Shown: in pieces, positions 42,703-57,184 of the stretch
Layout of the letters: each line of letters begins with the position of its first letter
Position numbering within the stretch: the stretch's first letter is position 1
From: Ahaetulla prasina
Lineage: Eukaryota > Chordata > Lepidosauria > Squamata > Colubridae
Direction: 5' to 3'
NCBI RefSeq assembly: GCF_028640845.1
Contig: NC_080541.1
Location: 155,774,502-155,838,501 of the forward strand
Length of the DNA stretch: 64,000 nucleotides
The notes under the pieces: generated by a model
Told to the model about the DNA's origin: nothing
Seen by the model: only the letters and a program-made list of their open reading frames with translations
Database searches by the model: none
Position numbers and translations under genes: made by a program

Positions 42703-44507
42703 GATAGATACCAATCCTGTCAGTAACAATGGCTAAAAATAGATTTGTGATCTGACCATGACAAGAGTTACAATGATACCCAAAAGTTCTCTAATAACTC
42801 TATATGATGACTTTTCATGCAGTAGATGGTGCATCAAAGCATTCATAATAAGCATAAATTGAAATATGAATGTTTTATGGATTCAGCCATGAACGTAACT
42901 ATTATTTTGTTATAATTTATTTACAAAGCTTTTAAATAAACAGAAAAAATAACTACAGAAATTGAAAAAAAATTGAAACAAATCTTGTACATAACAGATT
43001 TCATAATTATCATGAATTTTAAAAATCATTAATTGATTAATTAAATGTATAGGACTAAATTAGTTATGGAATTTTAAGAAATAACTACAATGTTATAATA
43101 TTTATATTAATATCACCACTATTTGTCATTATTCCACAGACAGCTGCATGTAGGTATGTGAAGAGAAAGAAAAAAGAGATGAAAGGGAAAGGGGAAAATT
43201 AAATTTAAAAAACTAAAAGAAAAAAATAAAAATACTATTGGAAAACCACATCATTGAAATTATCTTCCATTTTATCTGACTGAATATTAACTCTATTTCT
43301 ACTTGCCCTCTTTACAACATTTCATCCTTAAAACCATACTCTGGGTTTACATTATTTTTTTGACATAAGATGTATAAGGAAGCCATTCTTATTTAAATTT
43401 AGTCATCCTGATGTTCTGAATTTATGCTGTTAACTTTGCCAGTAAAGATTTTTTTTTTGACAGATCAATTGTTGGATTAAAGTACTAGGATAATGGTATG
43501 GTATCTAGGAATCCAAATATGATTCATAATAGAGCACATTTCTCATTTCATCACCACAGTCCTTTCATTGTTTGCATGAAGAGTCTCTCTTTCCAGCATT
43601 GAAATAACTCAGTGTGTTCTATTGAGTTGCCATTATACAACCTTGTCCACTGTACTGGGTTAGCCCCTCCTTAGCTATAATGTGTCTGGAAAAGAATCAA
43701 GGCTCAACTCATCAAATGGAACTTTTTGGTGACTTATTAAAAGATTCCCTGCGGTATTGGGGGGGAAAATGCAGGTTTGCTGTCATGTAGCTATCAATCC
43801 CTTTTAGAAATCCTTCATTTTTATGTGAGTAAAGACAATTTCTCTACTTCAACCCTTTGATTCCAGCCTGAAGGAAATGGTTTCAGAAGGCCTCTATTTT
43901 AAGGAAAGGAAAATGTGCCCCAAAGGTTCCAGTTGTGTTTTGTGAGAGGTGAAAGACTATAAAGTTTCTATCTAGCTCTCCTTCAATGAGCTCATAGAAA
44001 GTGATCCTTCATTACTCAGTGCCAGGTTTTGATGAAATTGAATAAAATCAGATGAGAGGAAAGATGAGCTGCATCCTTCTTGGTCACGAACAACTGAAAT
44101 AAGAGAGGCCCCCTGGGAAATCCTACCTGTTCTGTAATAAGTTTAATATATATCGTAATAAGAGAGTTTCTTATTAATAAGCTAAGTCTTGGGAAAGAGA
44201 ACAGAGGAATAAATCAGATAATTCATTCTCATTGCCAGACAAAAGATCTCAAAGGCTTCGCTCACAGGTATATCCGAGATGTGTGGCCTTTAACTCCCAG
44301 ATTCTAAAAATGAGCACATGCTGAAACCCTGTTTGAGGAAAAGCATATTGAAATAATACACTGTCTGACATTTGAGGCTGATCCCCAGGAAATTTCTTGC
44401 CAGTTTACCAATTTTGATGGTTGCCTAGCTCCTTCATTTTCCATCATACCTACCATTGTGAGAACATTGCCATGCAGTCAGTGTATCACGTGCCGTGTGT
44501 CGTGTAT
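42703..44507. other. AT-rich unique stretch
   Basis: About 1.8 kb with no gene or repeat family recognised; A-rich tracts at 42950-43260. Confidence 0.5.
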
Positions 44508-44515
44508 GTCCAATG

Positions 44516-44736
44516 CAGGGTTGGTATTCACTTAACTTCGCTACTGGTTTCCAAATATGAGTGTGCCCGCTCGCACCGCTCGCACACGCCACCTCCATGC
44601 ATGCACAGGGTCTTCCGTGCATGCGCAGAGCATCAAAAATGGGATGTGATGACTTCTGGGCGGGTGGATGGAGCCTCCTGCAGCTGCCGCTACCAGTTTG
44701 TCCAAACCGGATAAAACTGGCTGAATACCACCACTG
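44516..44736. mobile_element. hAT-type MITE (family A), 221 bp
   Basis: Termini CAGGGTTGGTATTCA and TGAATACCACCACTG. A perfect 8-bp duplication GTCCAATG flanks it (44508-44515 and 44737-44744). The interior has an inverted pair, CATGCATGCACAGGGTCTTC against GTGCATGCGCAGAG-type sequence. Longer than the 138-bp form because of this GC-rich middle. Confidence 0.85.
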
Positions 44737-44744
44737 GTCCAATG

Positions 44745-45305
44745 TGACCCTGAGGGATGAAATTTGGTGTCATAAATGTATGGTAGTTGATCGATAGTGA
44801 AATCCAGGAAGCACAGGAATAGTATCAAAAAGGAGAACTCTGATATTTTTGTGCATTTCTGTATATATAACTGAAGCTGCTTGGGGAACAAAAGCTTGTT
44901 ATCTGAAAGTTATTCTGATCTAAAGAAAGTATTGCTTAGGAACTACTAAATCCAACCTTATGTGGAAAGCAATTCTGAAATTTAACTGAGCTCCAAGTTC
45001 CAGAAATGTGGAATTGTGTGATGTTTTTTCAGGAAGAGAAAGAGGAGGAAAGGAGGGAGGTACCACATTATGCAGGGCCAAATAAAGAGAAAAGAACAAA
45101 AATGGCAAGGATAAAAAAAAAAGAGGGGGGGATAACATCAGATGGACCTGTTTTATTTTATTTTATTTATTTTATTTAAATTGAGGAAAAATGTAGATCA
45201 GAGATCATAAGCTGGGAGTTGGAAGGTGCGACTCACACTCATAAGAAGGAAGACTCTCTTGTATAATGACAAGTTGTTTTTTTGTTTTGTTTTTTTAATA
45301 TAACC
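44745..45305. other. Unique sequence with simple tracts
   Basis: No gene recognised. Purine-rich tracts at 45025-45065 and 45110-45132, and a (TTTTA)n-like run at 45150-45180. Confidence 0.5.
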
Positions 45306-45316
45306 TATAGATAGAT

Positions 45317-45958
45317 GATTAAAGGTGGCTCAGGGGCTAGGACACTGAGCTTGTCGATCGAAAGGTCGGCAGCTTAGCGGTTTGAATTCCAAGTGCTGCT
45401 GTGTAACGGGGTGAGCTCCCGTTACTTGTCCCAGCTTCTGCCAACCTAGCAGTTTCGAAAGCATGTAAAAATCAAGGAGAGAATCAAGGAGAGAAGCAAC
45501 TTAGAAATCAAGGAGACTTAGAACGAAGGAGAAATTTCCTGACAGTTAGAACAATCAATAAGTGGAACAACTTGCCTTCAGAAGTTGTGAATGCTCCAAC
45601 ACTGGAAATTTTTAAGAAAATGTTGGATAGCCATTTGTCTGAAAATGGTGTAGGGTTTCCTGCCTCGGCAGGGGGTTGGACTAGAAGACCTCCAAGGTCC
45701 CTTCCAACTCTGTTGTTGTTGTTGTTGTTCTTGTTGTTGTTATTATTATTAAATGCAAGTAGAAAAAATAGGAACCACCTTTGGTGGGAAGGTAACAGCG
45801 TTCCGTGCGCCTTTGGCGTTGAGTCATGCCGGCCACATGACCACGGAGATGTCTTCGGATAGTGCTGGCTTTTCGGCTTTGAAACGGAGATGAGCACCGC
45901 CCCCTAGAGTTGGCAACGACTAGCACATATGTGCAAGGGGAACCTTTACCTTTACCTT
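45317..45958 (+). mobile_element. Sauria SINE, full length, split by a CR1 insertion
   Basis: Left part 45317-45472: GGTGGCTCAGGGGCTAGGAC (A-box area), GAGCTTGTCGATCGAAAGGT, GGTTTGAATTCC (B-box area), CGGGGTGAGCTCCCGTTACT, GAAAGCATGTAAAAAT. Right part 45751-45958: AAATGCAAGTAG, AAGGTAACAGCGTTCCGTGC, CATGCCGGCCACATGACCAC, ATGAGCACCGCCCCCTAGAG, then the BovB-like tail AACCTTTACCTTTACC. An 11-bp target duplication TATAGATAGAT flanks the whole (45306-45316 and 45959-45969). The low divergence from other Sauria copies suggests a fairly young insertion. Confidence 0.9.
45473..45750 (+). mobile_element. CR1 LINE 3' fragment nested in the Sauria SINE
   Basis: It begins within the 'CAAGGAGAGAAGCAACTTAG' region (with short internal duplications) and continues CCTGACAGTTAGAACAATCA, GTTGTGAATGCTCCAACACT and GGACTAGAAGACCTCCAAGG to a (TTG)n(TTA)n tail. 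The SINE sequence AAAT at 45469-45472 is repeated at 45751-45754 as a short target duplication. One frame reads 'VVNAPTLEIFKKMLDSHLSE', the end of CR1 ORF2. Confidence 0.9.
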
Positions 45959-45959
45959 T

Positions 45960-46017
<58 letters not shown>

Positions 46018-46148
46018 GGATGGATGGATGGATGGATGGATGGATGGATGGATGGACGGAGGGAGGGAGGGAGGGAGGGAGGGAAGGAAGGAAGGAAGGA
46101 AGGAAGGAAGGAAGGAAGGAAGGAAGGAAGGAAGGAAGGAAGGAAGGT
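45959..46148. repeat. Compound tetranucleotide microsatellite
   Basis: The array changes unit in order: TAGA (about 14 units), TGGA (about 10), GGGA (about 6), AAGG (about 16). Each step differs from the last by one substitution. It starts in the right-hand target duplication of the Sauria SINE. Confidence 0.97.
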
Positions 46149-47269
46149 TTGCTTTGTGAATGGTTATTGTGGTTATGTGCTGTGATTTGGCCTCATACAA
46201 AATTTCTTCTTTCAAAGAGAAAGGATGTCTAAACAGAGTTTTATCATCAAGACAGCCATGTTTTCTGAATACATTATAATGAATGTATTCATCCCAAACC
46301 AGCACCAATTCTGCCCAGACTTTAACAGTGTAGCATGGTTAGGCAGTCTTTGCAGTCTGGAAAACTAAAAATAAATTTTCTTTCTCTAAAGCATGGGAAA
46401 TGCTGCTTTTCCTTCACCGTTTAATATCCATTGTAGCTTTAGCTGACTTTATCCTGGAATCCCAGGTAGTAATTTGGACTACCTGATAGGTTTTAAGGCT
46501 TTTGAAGTCCCAACATGCAAATACATGGATTCTTGTACTGGTATATGGTGAATACTTCTTGTGGTTTCAACTGAAACCTCAGTCTGTCCCCACCCGCCCC
46601 CTCTATTTTCTCAAGAGATTATTCTGGTTTGACAAATGATTTTTTAATATAGCTACCTTTTCCAAGCTTCATTAACACACATCATTTCTTCTTCTTTGCA
46701 CAGAAGCCATCTAGGTACCTGTATATGTGCTATGATCACTCCCTTTTATCTCTTCCTATATATATATCCCATAGGTGAGTGGAAATTTATGGCAGGAGTT
46801 ACTGATGTGCTTTCAAGTAAAGCAGATCTTGTTTAAGACTTTTCCCATCGAAGTAGTTTTCTTTCCCCAGTCAATTGCAGTGACTTCTCAGCTTGAAGAT
46901 GAGATGCCCTGGGCATTTTTTTCAAGTGACATTTCTTTATTTTTTGCATAGCAAAGGCAAGAATGAAAGATTATAGCCTGAGTAGCTTCCAGTTACATTC
47001 TGAATGATGCAGTGGTAACAAATGGATCAAAGCAAACGCTGAACATATCCCACTTCTGGATTTAGGAAATTATCATTGCGCACTTTATCGGCATTGAAGA
47101 TAAAAAGATCAGAGAGCATTGCCCTGTAAACAACTTGTAATGCCATTTAATTATTACAATTGGTGCTCTTTAGTAAAATAGCTGGTCATGAATCCCTTTC
47201 GAAAAGACAAGATTGCCATTATAGGATAACATGGGGTACTTTTGAAAAACCTTTGTCCATGTAAATGTA
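46149..47269. other. AT-rich unique sequence
   Basis: No gene or repeat recognised. Confidence 0.5.
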
Positions 47270-47273
47270 TGTG

Positions 47274-47422
47274 TGTGAGGGAGAGAGGGACAGAGGGAGG
47301 GAGAGGGAGGGAGGGAGAAAGAGGGAGGGAGGAAAAAAGGAGAAGAGGGAGGCCGGAGGGGGAGGGGAGGGAAAGGGAGAGGGAGGGAGGGAAGGAGAGA
47401 GAGAGAGAGAGAGAGAGAGAGG
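47274..47422. repeat. Purine-rich (GGGA)n/(GA)n tract
   Basis: About 150 bp of G and A on the plus strand, with GGGAGGGAGG-type sequence grading into twelve GA units. Confidence 0.92.
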
Positions 47423-48406
47423 TGACACAGTGCTACCATCTCACTCCCAACATTCAATCACCAATTGAGTCTAGATCAGCCTCATTCATTCATTTTCACA
47501 GGATATAAACAGGATGGGATAATTCAGTGAGACCTCACAAGAAAGGTAACAACAATAACAAAATCTGTTCAGTTTTCTTACTTTGAACAGCTGCAAAAAA
47601 AGCTCTAACCATAAAATGGTGCACCGTAGAGCTTAAAACCAGTAAGACTCCATTTGCTTAACAGCAGTGTTCAAATTTACTGTCTCTCTCTATGTGTCTG
47701 TGGGTGTGTGGAGGCAGGAGTGTGTGTTTGTGTGTGCACATGTATGTGTGTGTATATCTGTATCTCTCCCTATGTGTCTCTCTGTTTGTGCCTGTTTACT
47801 TGTTTCAGATTTTTTTCCTCCTGGGATGAAACAAGTAAGCAAATTTTGAGTTATATGATATACATAACTAGAGAGGAATTTGTTCTCTTAGACGAATACA
47901 GGAAGCACTAGAATTCACTACAGAAAGTTGTGAAGAAAATAATGGAAATCTAAATAAAATTGATAGTTGTTTGTGCCATTTATACTAAGGATATTCATCA
48001 TTTTTTTATTTGCATTATTATTATTTGCATTATGTACAGTTTTCTTATGATACATGGTTATCTTAATATTAGTAATGCCTGTATTATATCCAGATTGTTC
48101 GATGAGGTAGGTTTTTTTCATGTGTGCCACATAGAAATACAGTTCATCTTTGGAATGAAAGCGCTCGTAACTACTTTATGTGCTGGATTTTGTTGGAATC
48201 ATCCTGCTTGTCTGAAACCAGAAAAAAAAGATGAATATTTTATCACCAGTGCTAATAAACGATTGTAGAAATGGTACTGCTTCATTACTTCTCTATTTTC
48301 TCAATCAATATTCTGACATAATGTTCGATTGCCTTCCTTCTTTTCCTCTCACTAACATTTATTTTTTCCACCTTGACTTCTAGGAGATGAATTCTAGGAG
48401 CTGAAC
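47423..48406. other. Unique sequence with a GT-rich patch
   Basis: No gene recognised. GT-rich, imperfect simple sequence at 47695-47755. Confidence 0.5.
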
Positions 48407-48414
48407 AGGTAGGC

Positions 48415-49014
48415 CAGTAATGGCGAACCTGTTTGCAATTGCATGCCAAAAGCGGGGGTAGCACGGGGGTGTCTGTGTGCTTGCCCACACCCATAATTCT
48501 ATGCGCCTGACACCCGTGCATGTGCACACACCACCACCCCAGGTGTTCCCCACGCTTTTGGCAAGGTGGGCCCGGTAGGCCCATTTTTCGCTCTCCTCAG
48601 GCTCCAAAACCTTTCTAGGAGCCTTGGGAAGACCAAAATGGCCATCCCCACCCCTCCGGAGGTCCTCCGGAGGCCAGAAATGGTCCATTTACCAACTTCC
48701 TGTGGGACCAGAAGTTGGCAAATGGGCCATTTTTTGCCTCTGGAGGGTCTCCGGGGGGTTGGGGAAGGCCATTTTGCCCCATCCCTCAGGCTCCTAGAAA
48801 GGCTCTGGATGAGGAGAGCAAAAAATGGGCCTTTCCCACCTCACAAGGCCTTCTGGAGGTAGGAAACAGCCTGTTTCCCTATTGTAGTTGGGCCCAAAAG
48901 GCCCGAAAATCAGCTGGCCAGCATGCACATGTGCAGCAGAGCTGAGCTCGTGTGCTCACCAATATGGCTACGCGTGCCACCTGTGGCACGGGTGCCATAG
49001 ATTCGCCATCATGG
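48415..49014. mobile_element. hAT-type non-autonomous element (family D), 600 bp
   Basis: Termini CAGTAATGGCGAACC and GATTCGCCATCATGG. Flanks AGGTAGGC (48407-48414) and GGGTAGGC (49015-49022) differ at one base. The interior repeats GGCTCC..AAAACCTTTCTAGGAGCC and related blocks on both strands. It is in the opposite orientation to 54572-55152: its right end GTGCCACCTGTGGCACGGGT is the reverse of the other's left end. Confidence 0.8.
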
Positions 49015-49022
49015 GGGTAGGC

Positions 49023-50652
49023 TGTATTTTATGAATGATAGGAATGGCTTTGGAAATCAAGTCAGAGGTGACATATCAGAAGAGTAACATTCAAGTCCCT
49101 TTTATTTTCCTGTTTCCTGATTTGGATGCATCTGGCCAGGTCATTCCCTTAAACATGGATATTAACCACCTTGGTTCAGAGCCTTGGATCCCAGTTTCCG
49201 GTATCTACTGTACTCTGATGCAACCTTTTACAAGTGAGATCTGAATTATTTTCTGGATGAATAAATGATCAACAGCGCGTACTTAGGATCATGCTGAGAA
49301 ATTATGAACTTGCATCTTATGTAACTGAGGTTTATTTTAAGCAAACATCCATGAAATTAAGAAACAGGTTCTGCCAATCTCACTCATGATGAAGTACAGC
49401 AAGATGCTTTTTTTTTTTTCTTAGTTAAAACCAGTGTTGGTAATTTGCACAATCTGAAAAAGAGCACAATATTTCTACCCAATCATTTTCTTATCTGTGA
49501 CTCCTTCTGTAAGATCCAGAGTATCATATCTCCCAAGTTTCATTTACCCATTAACAAAACGTAAAACAAAATTGCACAAAACCAGTTTTCATGATGAAAC
49601 TTCTGAAACAAATAAAACTGCCAAATGCAGGATTACATTCACGGTTCAGTTCACTGCTCATACGGGGGGGAAAAATTTTGACAGTGTTTTTATAAAGGAA
49701 CAGAATTCTTTTGTGTTAGTGTCTTTAAGGGAATCTACACCCTTTTCCACCTTATTTTGGCTATTATGGTAAACAGTTATAATGAAGGTTTACCTGATGA
49801 CCCACCAAGTCATCCTATACAAAAATAAATACTATGTTAAGTTGTATGAAAAATGTATTGGACCTGTATTGGAAAATGTTCTTTTATTTTTTCCAAATAT
49901 CCCATTAGAATGATTTTACTTGGTAATATCGCATTGCTTTTAAAGGCAAGTAGGGGACGATAATATGCCAATTGCCAAATGAATTCTACTAGCAGAGAAA
50001 GCACAAGTATACAAAGATAGAAAAATCCTGCAGCTATCAAATTACTGGATTATAAATGAATAAATGGAAAATTACTTTTATTTCATTTTATGTTCCATAC
50101 CTATCTACACTGCACTAAAGTTACTTAACAGATACTTCAGCCTACCTTTTCTGGTTTTGCCACAGTTCTGAAGTGCCTTTCTGGGAAGTATAATAGCCTT
50201 AAACCAATTAAACCAGCTGAGGAGGTAAATATAGACATACTTTTCTTTTCTTTTTTTTCATGGTTCAGCTCATGAAAAGTATAGGCAAATTATTCACTTA
50301 CTTCCAACATTCATATACATCCTTAAGATGCCATTAGAGTATTTCCAAGCCAAATCTGAGGGGGTGGGGGAATCAGGATAAATATTCTCCTTTATAAACT
50401 GAAATGAAAGCAGGAGAATAATTGCTAATTCACCCTACTTTTCTGTCTAAAACAGAAGAAAAGTAAAAGATTGAGAGAGCACTCAATCAAGTGATGGGAG
50501 AGGAAGAATTTCCTTGGGAAAATTTCCAACATAGGATTCAGGGACGATGTAGGAAATCCTGGAAAAAAATCATTTTATGATTTTTTTCTACACTAGTTGG
50601 ATGCTGGGTTAGGGAATGCAGGAATAAAACAACACACACACACACCAATTTC
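49023..50652. other. AT-rich unique sequence
   Basis: No gene or repeat recognised apart from a (CA)n run at 50631-50644. Confidence 0.5.
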
Positions 50653-50943
50653 CTGGTTGCCAGGGTTTGAAGTAACACACACATACATCAACGAAAGAAG
50701 ACTCTGAGGCTAGAAGTTCCTCAAAGTTCCATAGAGATGTCATATTGGCACATCTGTGAAAACCCAAATCTGAAAGCTTCCAGGTTTTCCCCACCCAAAT
50801 GAAAGTTCAAGTCCCTGCCCCACCACCTACATATCCATCACATGCCCCAATCAATGCACCATCCCACTGGGGACACTTCCCAGTCACACCCCTCAGGTGC
50901 AGGACAGGATATTCTTGACTTCCAGAGAAAGGAATGTTATTAT

Positions 50944-52980
<2,037 letters not shown>

Positions 52981-53091
52981 TATATATATCTCCCTTGCTC
53001 CATACAATTCCCCCTCCCAGTTTCCCACATCACTAAATGTGTCAGGCCTGAAGATCCAATGTAAAAGCTGGCTTCCAGGCCTGACACTGGT

Positions 53092-53289
53092 GTTTATTCA
53101 ATTATTGAAGATCTACTTTTACTGGAGATGTCTGGAATTATTTAGAAAAATGTGGGTGACTTGGTTTTTTTGCAACAAAATAAGAAATAAAACATAATAA
53201 TGATGTTCAGAAATTCTTCCTTTGCATATATTATAATCAACATGGATAAACCACCAAGCGACAACCATTAATAAAATCCCATTATGTGA
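53092..53289. other. AT-rich unique sequence
   Basis: No gene or repeat recognised. Confidence 0.45.
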
Positions 53290-53294
53290 AATTA

Positions 53295-53573
53295 TGTTGG
53301 GCCCAAGCCCAGAGACAACATGGTGATATTCAGTAGAGTTCAGTCTTTTATTTGCTTGCATCTAATGGACAGAATCTTGCCAAACTAAAGTTATAACCTT
53401 CTAACCTACTACATATATCCTGAGAGCTTTTAGAGTGGGACTATCCTGAATCTCTTTCCCCTTCTTCCATCCAATTCAGGATTATACAGACTCTTAATCT
53501 GTGCCTCTCTCTGGAAAAACTCTGGGTTGTCAGAACTTTGCCCCATGCTGCTGTAGGTGTTCATGACATCCCA
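53295..53573 (-). mobile_element. Possible second LTR-like repeat, minus strand
   Basis: On the minus strand it would start TGGGATGTCATGAACACC and end GGGCTTGGGCCCAACA, with an AATAAA signal (GCAAATAAAAGACTG) about 60 bp before the end. Flanks AATTA (53290-53294) and AGTTA (53574-53578) match at four of five. The end structure fits an LTR, but the true start could lie further right. Confidence 0.38.
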
Positions 53574-53659
53574 AGTTATAACTTATGAGTCCTACACTTA
53601 TTACTGCACTATAGTAAACCTCTAACTGTTTTTCAGTAAGCCTGGTGACACATATCACA

Positions 53660-54563
53660 CCCATGTAAAGATGCATAATGTTCTGGGTGTTTTGTTATAA
53701 TCTACATTGATCGTCTTCTCTGATTTGTCGCCTGCAAGTAGTGTGCTCATTATTTACATTGGCAGAGATATATTTGTTTCTCTCTTGATATTATAACCTG
53801 GCTCTCTTATCAACTGAGTCACTGTGACCTGATCAAAAGTTTATTTACAATCTATCTTGTCTGTAAGTAAATTTAAAAGGAACATGTAGCCTGTCAGTGT
53901 AAACTCACTTTGGTGTTTGACCTTCTTCTCGAAAGAAAAGTCTTGCAAAATAAAATAAAACATGGAGGCAATACCTGGCTGTGTCTGTGCCTGGAAGCTA
54001 TGTGGGAGACTACTAAAGAACATCCCACATCTTGGAAGAGAGCAATAAAAAATCACTTCAACACTTTTGATAAGAAAATTACTTCCAGTGTGTCCCTGAA
54101 CTCAAGAAATGATCTTGACTTAAAGGAGATTTTATTGATTTAACTATTCAGATCAGTACTCAGTTATCCTGGTTTTACAAAACAGCATAAAATAAGGAGA
54201 GCGATTCAGATTAGGGTTGGCAACAGGTCCTGCGAATAAAACAGTGGAGAATCCATTCTTTCCATATCAGTGCCCAGTTTACAAATGACAAAGTCTATGC
54301 AGTTTATTAACCCTGTGGACATTTGGATTCCCCCCCCCCACTCATTTCATTAAAATCAAGGAACGAATTTAATATTTTATTTAATATTGGTTTATAGGAC
54401 CTGGACTGATATAAATTTATCTTGCGGGACAGGTCAATTATTCCTGTTATATTCCTGAAGAAAACATAAGGTTTCCGTCATCACATGTTTTTAATAATTT
54501 CACAAGTGTGTTTGTTGTAGCTGAATTTGGGATATATTTATGTCATTATGTCAGTTGAAGATT
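53660..54563. other. AT-rich unique sequence
   Basis: No gene or repeat recognised; a CCCCCCCCCC run at 54331-54340. Confidence 0.45.
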
Positions 54564-54571
54564 TTATAGAC

Positions 54572-55152
54572 CTGTGGTGGCAAACCTATGGCAAGAGTGC
54601 CACAGGTGGCATGCGGAGCCATATCGGTGGGCACATGAGCTCAGCTCTGATGTGCATGCGCGTGCCTGCCAGCTAATTTTCAGGCCTTCTGGGCCCACCG
54701 GAAGTAGGGAAACAAGCTGTTTCCAGACTCCAAAGAACCTCAGGGGAGATGGGGAAGGCTTGTTTTTTGCTCTCCCCAGGCTCCAAAGTCTTTCTAGGAG
54801 CCTGGGGAGGGTAAAAATGGCCTTCCCCACCCCTCCGGAGGCCTCCAGAGTCTGGAAATGGCCCATTTGCCAACTTCTGTACCATTTACAGCCTCTGGAG
54901 GGCCTCCAAGGTGTGGGAAAGACCGTTTTTGCCTTCCCCAGGCTCCTAGCAAGGCGTTGGAGCCTGGGGAGGGTGAAAAATGGGCCTACTGGGCCCACCA
55001 TGCCAAAAGCAGGGGGAACCCAGGGGGGGTCGTGCATGCATGTGCGAGGGTGCAGGGTGGATAAAATTATGGGTGCGGCGGGCACGCACATGCATGACCC
55101 CCTGAGCTCCCTTCACTTTTGGCACATGATGGGAAAAAGTTAGCCATCACTG
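54572..55152. mobile_element. hAT-type non-autonomous element (family D), 581 bp
   Basis: Termini CTGTGGTGGCAAACCTATGG and GTTAGCCATCACTG. A perfect 8-bp duplication TTATAGAC flanks it (54564-54571 and 55153-55160). The interior has GGCTCCAAAGTCTTTCTAGG and GGAGGCCTCCAGAGTCTGG blocks repeated on both strands. Open frames inside, up to 189 codons, come from this GC-rich repeat text and show no transposase motif. Confidence 0.88.
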
Positions 55153-55160
55153 TTATAGAC

Positions 55161-56911
55161 CATCCTCACAACAGAACATGAACAGAATTTACAGCCTTCA
55201 ATTTTTTGTCCTTTTTTATTGTCCTTCTTTTTCTCTGCTCCAACAAGATCTCACCAAACTTACCAGAAGCATGTAAGGTGGGTGAAGGAAACAGTGGATA
55301 TTTTAGCTGTTTAGCAGAAGGTTCTCTTCCACAAGGAGAAGACTCCAATGGAAACTGCCTTCGTTGACAGAGTAAACTCATCTAATGTACCATTCCCACT
55401 GCTGAGATTTGTAATCCCAGTTCTTGTCAGCAGAAAGGAAGAATATTTGCCACCTTTGAGTTGGTGTGTACTTAAAATAGGCTTGCTAAACGCATTGGAA
55501 TGAGAAGAAGGAAAAAGAGATGAGATGACAGAAGGACTCAAAATTTGATTAGGAAAGGCCTGATCCAGATTTGATCTGCAGCAGACTTTGACCCAAGTCA
55601 TGTCTGAGTTGCAGCCATTTGTTAATAATTGAAAGAAAACTTTTTAAAAAGTATTTTGGGGGAAGGGAATGCATCCCAGTGTAATAAAAGTTGCATCCCA
55701 GTGAAAAAGAGGCAATTTTAAAGGAAATTGTTTCACCTTTTATTTACTTGTGTCACTTTCAACATTTGTTACAAAAGTAACAAAAGTAACAGTGGTTCCG
55801 AAAGAGACAGAAAGCTTGAATCACAGAGCTTTTGATTATTTACTAAACTCCCCCAAATCATATATAATCCATTTATTATTTGAGAGTATGTATTAACATT
55901 TCCTTGTGGGGGTTGAAAAACATGCGTATAATTGTTTGATTCTTAACTGTTCTTCACTTTAATGCTCTAAGTTTATTTATCATATGGTGCCTTTAGGCAA
56001 AACAATCATACTGGGCATACATTAACAATTGTAAAAACAGATAATGTGTAAAGTTAAAAGTCTCTGCAACAAAAAAGCTAGTAAGCACAAATGTTATTTG
56101 CTGCTGACAGTAATTCTGCCTGTAGGGACCAGACCATCAAGCTAAAAGCAACTTCCAGTAAATATGTGATTAAAGCTTTTTTTTTTCTTGAGTAGAGTTT
56201 TCAAAGTTCTTAATGGAGGATGTAACAATTCAATAGAAAAGAAACAGGTAATTGATTATATGGAGATACTCTAATTCCATTAGAATTCAATCAAAAATTA
56301 GGGGGGGAAATGAAAGCAGAAATAATTATTGCTGGAATAATTATTTGCAGATAATCAGAATTTTGCATGTTAGATTGTATCTGACAAGCATACTGGTTAA
56401 AACAGTATTTCAGATGGGATATCTTATTAGCTTTTCAGTTTTAAAAGGTGAAGTAACAGATTTATGATTAGGGTTCTTTTCTACTTACAGGGTAGTCTCA
56501 CCATAATTCTTTTAGCTTTTCATTAAACAAACGGCTCTTCCATCCTTTGCAAACCATAGTTTGTTACAGTAACATAAGTCAATCTAGCCAGATATCGTTT
56601 ATGAAACAAACCATGTTTAAAGAAACCATGGTTTCTTTTAATGGCTGAAACCAATCATTGCAAAACCCACCAAGCAATTGAATAATAAATTGAATTTAAC
56701 TGGAAATAAATGTTTTCTAAATTATTTGGATGTACCTTCTTGTATCTTAATAAGTGATATATTATGTGCCTGCTGGAATCATGCCAAATAGAAGTACTCT
56801 CTAGTTACAATAATTACATGTAGGATTATATTTAGTGAAAAAAAAATTGTCCATTCATTTCAACTGATCTTATAGATTTTTGAACATGTATGGCTCCAAG
56901 TAAAACTACAC
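55161..56911. other. AT-rich unique stretch
   Basis: No gene recognised. A small inverted motif cluster of AAACCATGGTTTC-type sequence occurs at 56550-56660. Confidence 0.5.
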
Positions 56912-57184
56912 CAGGGGTGTCAAACTCAAGGCCCCCGAGCCAGATCTGGCCTGCAGGGTGCTTAGATCTGGCCTGTGGGATTGTCCTGGAAATAGCAAAG
57001 GACCAACCCACAGTGCCTCTGTTAGCAAAAATGGGGCACAGGGAGCCACGTGCACACACACTCCGCACCCCATTTTTAGCCTGGACGATCTCCTGCAGCA
57101 CTCTGCACAGCCCCCCACATCCTGTTTTGGGTGTCAGGGTGTTGCAGGAGGCATCCATTCCATCTTCCGTCCATCCTATCTTTC
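56912..57184. mobile_element. hAT-like fragment with family C terminus
   Basis: Left terminus CAGGGGTGTCAAACTCAAGG, followed by GGCCCCCGAGCCAGATCTGG and an internal repeat of AGATCTGGCCTG. The right terminus is missing; CR1 sequence begins directly at about 57185. Confidence 0.55.

Noticed and set aside
46020..46308. Frames of Lys-Glu-Gly-Arg and Ile-His-Pro-Ser repeats
   Set aside because: Translations of the compound tetranucleotide microsatellite.
54574..55143. 189-codon and 175-codon frames on opposite strands
   Set aside because: Both sit wholly inside the family D element, whose mirrored GC-rich text keeps all frames open.
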